Assembly: GCA_030603485.1 (NCBI GenBank)
Contig: JAUVXS010000017.1
Span: 1-16,713 of the forward strand
DNA length: 16,713 nt
Reading direction: 5' to 3'
Source: Dehalococcoidia bacterium
GTDB taxonomy: Bacteria; Chloroflexota; Dehalococcoidia; GIF9; AB-539-J10
Shown one piece after another: positions 13,284-16,713 of this stretch (its first letter is position 1; each line of letters opens with the position of its first letter). The notes under the pieces are model-generated. The model worked only from the letters and a program-made list of their open reading frames with translations, made no database searches and was not told the DNA's origin. The position numbers and the translations under genes were made by a program.

Positions 13284-15695
13284 ATGTTAAGTACACAAAA
13301 GATACAGGGGATTTTCTCCACGCCTGAGGTAAAACATGGCATATCTCTGTTTGCCACTGGCGAGTTAGATGCCATAGAGGGTTTGATTATAGAAAAAGAA
13401 GGCAGATTCTTCATAAAGTGCCAAGTAAAAGATAAATACAAGGTAGCAAAACCCGAAGAAATCGTAAGGCAAGCCTTTGTTTGGCGGCTTCTCCACGAAT
13501 ACAATTACCCCAAAAACCGAATTGATGTTGAGAGGGTGGTATACTTCGGTTCCCGGGATTCCGGTTTAGCTGATATTGTCATCTTACAGGATGATTTGAC
13601 TCATCCTTATATCATATTTGAAGTAAAGAGGCCAAGAAGAACCGATGGGCTGGAACAGCTGAAAAGTTACTGCAATGCGGAGGGTGCGCCTATTGGCGTA
13701 TGGTCAAATGGAAATGAAATGATAAGGCTCCACCGAGAGGAGCCAAATATTTTTGTGGGAATACCACGCATTCCCAAAGTATCAGAAACACTGCGGGATA
13801 TTCTGACCGAGAGATGGACACTGAAATGGTTGGAAGAACATGATGAATTGAATCAGGGCAAGACGACCCTTAAGAAGATTCTTCTAGACCTTGAAGAGCT
13901 TGTTTTGGGTAATGCTGGGGTGGATCCCTTTGAGGAGATTTTTAAATTAATCTACGCCAAGTTATTCGACGAGTGGCAAGGAATCAATAATCCCAATTAT
14001 CAGTTGGAGTTTTTTGTCGGTGATAGAAGCCCTGGACACGTAAAGACAGCCATCACCAATCTATTAGAAGGCGCAAAGCACACTTGGTCAGGAGTATTTG
14101 AGCCCCTTGAGAAGATAGAATTGAGGGACGAACACCTAAAGGTCTGTGTATCCTTCCTTGAGAAAGTAAAACTCTTCAATTCAAACCTTCGGATAATTGA
14201 TGAAGCCTTTGAGTATCTGATACCCCATGTTTCAAAAAAGAAAGAAGGACAATTTTTCACCCCTAGACTTGTCGAGGATATGGTTGTTAAGATGCTGAAT
14301 CCTAAGCCAGACGAATTTGTTATCGACCCTGCATGTGGCTCTGCAGGTTTTCTTTTACATTCGGTTATGTGGATTGCTGGTGGGGTGATTACTGGCAAAG
14401 AACTCCCACCTTCGGCGAAAAACTTTGCTCAAAATAATATCGTGGGGGTCGATTTTGCGAAGAAACCGGTGATGATTGCGAAGGCCATCAACTTGATAGT
14501 TGGAGACGGGAAATCCCATGTGTATAAAGACAACTCTTTAGCACCACAAACTTGGAATGAAGAGACAAGGGCAGGATTGCGGCCAAGGCTGTTAAGATTC
14601 CGTAGCGAGCCCGAGAGGGACAGAGAAAACCAAGATAAGTTTCTATACCTCGATTTTGATGTCCTCATGACTAATCCACCTTTCGCGGGTACGGTCAAGG
14701 AAAAAGAGATTCTAAGGCTTTACCTATTGGCTGAGAAAAACGGTAGATTGATAAGCAAAATAGGGAGGCATATACTTTTCCTGAACCGTTCGCTTCAGTG
14801 CATAAGTCCAGGTGGCAGAATGGCTATCGTCTTGCCTCAGGGCTTATTGAACAACACTAACGCGGAGTATATTCGCAGGTTTGTTATTGATGAAGCTCAG
14901 ATTCTCGCAGTTGTCGGCTTGCATGGCAATACCTTTAAGCCCCATACCGGCACAAAAACGAGTGTCCTATTTCTACGGAAATACACAGATGAAGAGAAGA
15001 GGCAGATTCAAGAAACAAGGGCAAAATATGAAGGTGCGTGGGAAGATTATGTGGCCGAATTGAGGAACAAGCATAAAGACACAATTTGGAGCTCGGAGGT
15101 CAATGAGGAAGAATTACCAGAGGAATTGTGCTCTCTTATTGCCAGCTATTTCGGGGCTGCAGAGGAGTTCTTGGAGGATGAATCGTCAGACGAGGCAGTA
15201 AGCGTAGGAGCAGACGAAATTGAGAAAAAGGGAGCGCATTCTCTTGCGGCATTAGTTGATGGATTACAAGGGTGGGAAGAGGCGTTGAAAGAAAAAGAGT
15301 CTGAAACGCCCAAGTCGCAAGAAGAAAAGAAGGCTACCCAGAAGGAAGTTAGAACTATCACGAACAAAATCAAGAAGCTCCAGCGTCAAATATCTGAGAA
15401 GACCTTGGGCGGGCAAGTTTACTTGGTTTTGAACGAGGAAAAGGTGACAGAGCAGTTCAAGAAGTTTTGGCTAGAAGGCAAGGTTCTAAAGGAAATAGAC
15501 TACCCCATATTCTTTGCCGTGAACCAGAAGCCGGTCAAGGATAACAGCGGAGAATACAGATACGAAAGGGACTTATCCGGCGAGCCGTTGATGGACGAAT
15601 ATGGACACCCAGTAATAGACCACGATCTAGATGAAATAGCAGAAGCGTTTGTTAGATTCGCCAAAGAACTCGGCTTTAATTTTTGGAAGGGTTGA
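13284..15695 (+). CDS. Fused restriction nuclease-N6-adenine DNA methylase subunit (BcgI-A/HsdM-like), 803 residues
   Basis: Residues about 55-160 form an HsdR N-terminal-type nuclease domain: VRQAFVWRLLHEYNYP, D97 (GLADIVI), E113-x-K115 (IIFEVKRP) and a QLKSYC helix, the PD-(D/E)XK pattern. A helical linker (165-300) leads to an N6_Mtase domain with FFTPRLVEDMVVKML (324-338), SAM-binding DPACGSAGF (348-356) and catalytic NPPF (464-467). Residues 570-705 are charged and coiled-coil-like, with an acidic patch at 628-640. The chain could both methylate adenine and cut DNA, as in BcgI A subunits, using the downstream HsdS-like protein for recognition. No helicase motifs are present, unlike HsdR. 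ATG 13284 follows AGGAGGG (13269-13275). All key residues are present, so it looks functional. Confidence 0.9.
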   Translation: MLSTQKIQGIFSTPEVKHGISLFATGELDAIEGLIIEKEGRFFIKCQVKDKYKVAKPEEIVRQAFVWRLLHEYNYPKNRIDVERVVYFGSRDSGLADIVILQDDLTHPYIIFEVKRPRRTDGLEQLKSYCNAEGAPIGVWSNGNEMIRLHREEPNIFVGIPRIPKVSETLRDILTERWTLKWLEEHDELNQGKTTLKKILLDLEELVLGNAGVDPFEEIFKLIYAKLFDEWQGINNPNYQLEFFVGDRSPGHVKTAITNLLEGAKHTWSGVFEPLEKIELRDEHLKVCVSFLEKVKLFNSNLRIIDEAFEYLIPHVSKKKEGQFFTPRLVEDMVVKMLNPKPDEFVIDPACGSAGFLLHSVMWIAGGVITGKELPPSAKNFAQNNIVGVDFAKKPVMIAKAINLIVGDGKSHVYKDNSLAPQTWNEETRAGLRPRLLRFRSEPERDRENQDKFLYLDFDVLMTNPPFAGTVKEKEILRLYLLAEKNGRLISKIGRHILFLNRSLQCISPGGRMAIVLPQGLLNNTNAEYIRRFVIDEAQILAVVGLHGNTFKPHTGTKTSVLFLRKYTDEEKRQIQETRAKYEGAWEDYVAELRNKHKDTIWSSEVNEEELPEELCSLIASYFGAAEEFLEDESSDEAVSVGADEIEKKGAHSLAALVDGLQGWEEALKEKESETPKSQEEKKATQKEVRTITNKIKKLQRQISEKTLGGQVYLVLNEEKVTEQFKKFWLEGKVLKEIDYPIFFAVNQKPVKDNSGEYRYERDLSGEPLMDEYGHPVIDHDLDEIAEAFVRFAKELGFNFWKG

Positions 15696-15700
15696 GAAAT

Positions 15701-16713
15701 ATGGCTGTAGTGAGTGTTGTAAAGCTGTCACAGATTGAAGGCACCCTCCGTGTGGATGCGGATTACTATCAACCGCAATACATCGAAATAATAAATAAGC
15801 TTTCGGCGATAAAAAGCCTCGTTCGCTTAAAGGATGCCGCAATAATTACCACTGGGCCCGCTTATTCTAGCAAAGAAATAGGAGAACATTTCGGTATTCC
15901 CACAGCCAGAATAGGTGATGTTACGAACAAAACTAATATTGAAGATTGGATCAAACTCTCCGAAAAAGAATTCGAAAAGTTTAATCGTAAGAAAATAGAG
16001 AACCTAGACATTCTCATGACGATGACCGGAGACCCCCCAGATGTGGGCAAGTGTAATTTAATAAAGATTTCCAATGATGATACTATTGCGTTCAATCAGC
16101 GTATCGCTAAAATCAGCGCTAGAATAAGTCCATATTATCTGTTCGCTTACTTAAGTCTAGAGATTGCACGAATGCAATCTGAGAGAAATGCTTTGGGAAT
16201 ACGACAGAGAAATGTTGGTATAAATGACCTTAAGAACATTTTTGTAGTTTTGCCGTTGTCAGATATGTTTTGTCTTGATATTGACAATTTGGTTACTAGG
16301 CATCTCTCTGAAACAGAACTTTCTAAATCGCTCTATTTCCAAGCTGAAAACCTGCTGCTAGATGAACTGGGACTACAGGACTTCAAGCCAATGTATGAAC
16401 TCTCCTATACTGCTAATCTTTCCGAAGCATTTGGGGTTCATCGTGTAGATGCTGAATATTTTCTGCCCATTTATGATAAGCTGGTTCAGCAAGTGGCTAC
16501 AAGAGTTGAGTTGAAGCCTCTTGGTAATTTCTTGCTGGATATCAAAAAGGGCATTGAGGTTGGAGGAGAGCAATACCAAGAGGAAGGCAAGCCCTTCATT
16601 AGAGTTAGCAACCTGTCGGTTGACGGCCTCACTAAGCGAGACCAGAAATACATAAGTGAGACACTATATGGAGAGCTTGCAAAGCATTATGAGCCGAAAA
16701 TCGGAGAATTACT
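15701..16713 (+). CDS. HsdS-like specificity subunit with two target-recognition domains (3' end outside window)
   Basis: The frame is open from ATG 15701 to the window edge (337 codons plus two bases). It starts 5 bp after the methylase stop, with GGAAGGG (15685-15691) as ribosome binding site. The first target-recognition domain begins RVDADYYQPQY (17-27) and ends with the typical RQRNVGINDLKNIFVVLP (168-185) preceding a helical conserved region (about 190-225). A second unit begins RVDAEYFLPIYDKL (248-261), then FIRVSNLS. The matching RVDA-[DE]-Y-[YF]-x-P openings show internal duplication, as expected for S subunits with two half-site domains. It would bind the DNA target and dock on the methylase/nuclease chain. 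Two TRDs imply a bipartite recognition site. Confidence 0.9.
   Translation, partial: MAVVSVVKLSQIEGTLRVDADYYQPQYIEIINKLSAIKSLVRLKDAAIITTGPAYSSKEIGEHFGIPTARIGDVTNKTNIEDWIKLSEKEFEKFNRKKIENLDILMTMTGDPPDVGKCNLIKISNDDTIAFNQRIAKISARISPYYLFAYLSLEIARMQSERNALGIRQRNVGINDLKNIFVVLPLSDMFCLDIDNLVTRHLSETELSKSLYFQAENLLLDELGLQDFKPMYELSYTANLSEAFGVHRVDAEYFLPIYDKLVQQVATRVELKPLGNFLLDIKKGIEVGGEQYQEEGKPFIRVSNLSVDGLTKRDQKYISETLYGELAKHYEPKIGEL

Noticed and set aside
1..16713. CRISPR arrays, rRNA genes and complete insertion sequences
   Set aside because: None seen: no regularly spaced short repeats, no rRNA-like segments, and no transposase with terminal inverted repeats.

Overview
The window is a bacterial accessory region, most probably a genomic island inserted at a tRNA-Lys gene. 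The GC content is moderate by eye. A DUF5679-type micro-zinc-ribbon gene and a very large secreted transglycosylase built from TIG, BACON, PEGA and PKD-like domains are reminiscent of Dehalococcoidia or other Chloroflexota. That host assignment is an inference from gene style; no rRNA or core marker is present.

Left part (1-4450): a complete tRNA-Lys(TTT) is followed on the same strand by an intact tyrosine recombinase, the usual arrangement at an island boundary. The recombinase start codon and ribosome binding site lie in the loop of a perfect 13-bp inverted repeat. Next come three small minus-strand genes (one unknown, one with an HTH-like N-terminus, one unknown 92-residue protein). A plus-strand zinc-ribbon gene diverges from the last of these. 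The space between them carries a repeated palindromic motif placed like an operator. A minus-strand gene with a possible HhH/glycosylase-like core and the plus-strand DUF5679 gene follow.

Middle part (4450-7660): a two-gene minus-strand operon encodes a PD-(D/E)XK nuclease-like protein and then a DUF262 protein with an HNH-like C-terminus, a plausible restriction or antiphage pair. It is bracketed by plus-strand terminators. One of these closes a hairpin-rich stretch after DUF5679, the other a short plus-strand unit containing a SAP-like ORF.

Right-middle part (7726-12860): a 1267-residue exported multi-domain cell-wall-active protein has its own good promoter. Then come a GIY-YIG family gene flanked by imperfect direct repeats and a small winged-helix-like gene.

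Right end (13043-16713): a plus-strand operon encodes a MerR/excisionase-like HTH protein, an 803-residue restriction-modification subunit that fuses an HsdR-type nuclease domain to an N6-adenine methylase, and a two-TRD HsdS-like specificity subunit that runs off the window. This layout resembles BcgI-type (type IIB) enzymes, where one chain cuts and methylates and a second chain recognises DNA. The island therefore probably carries at least two DNA-targeting systems.
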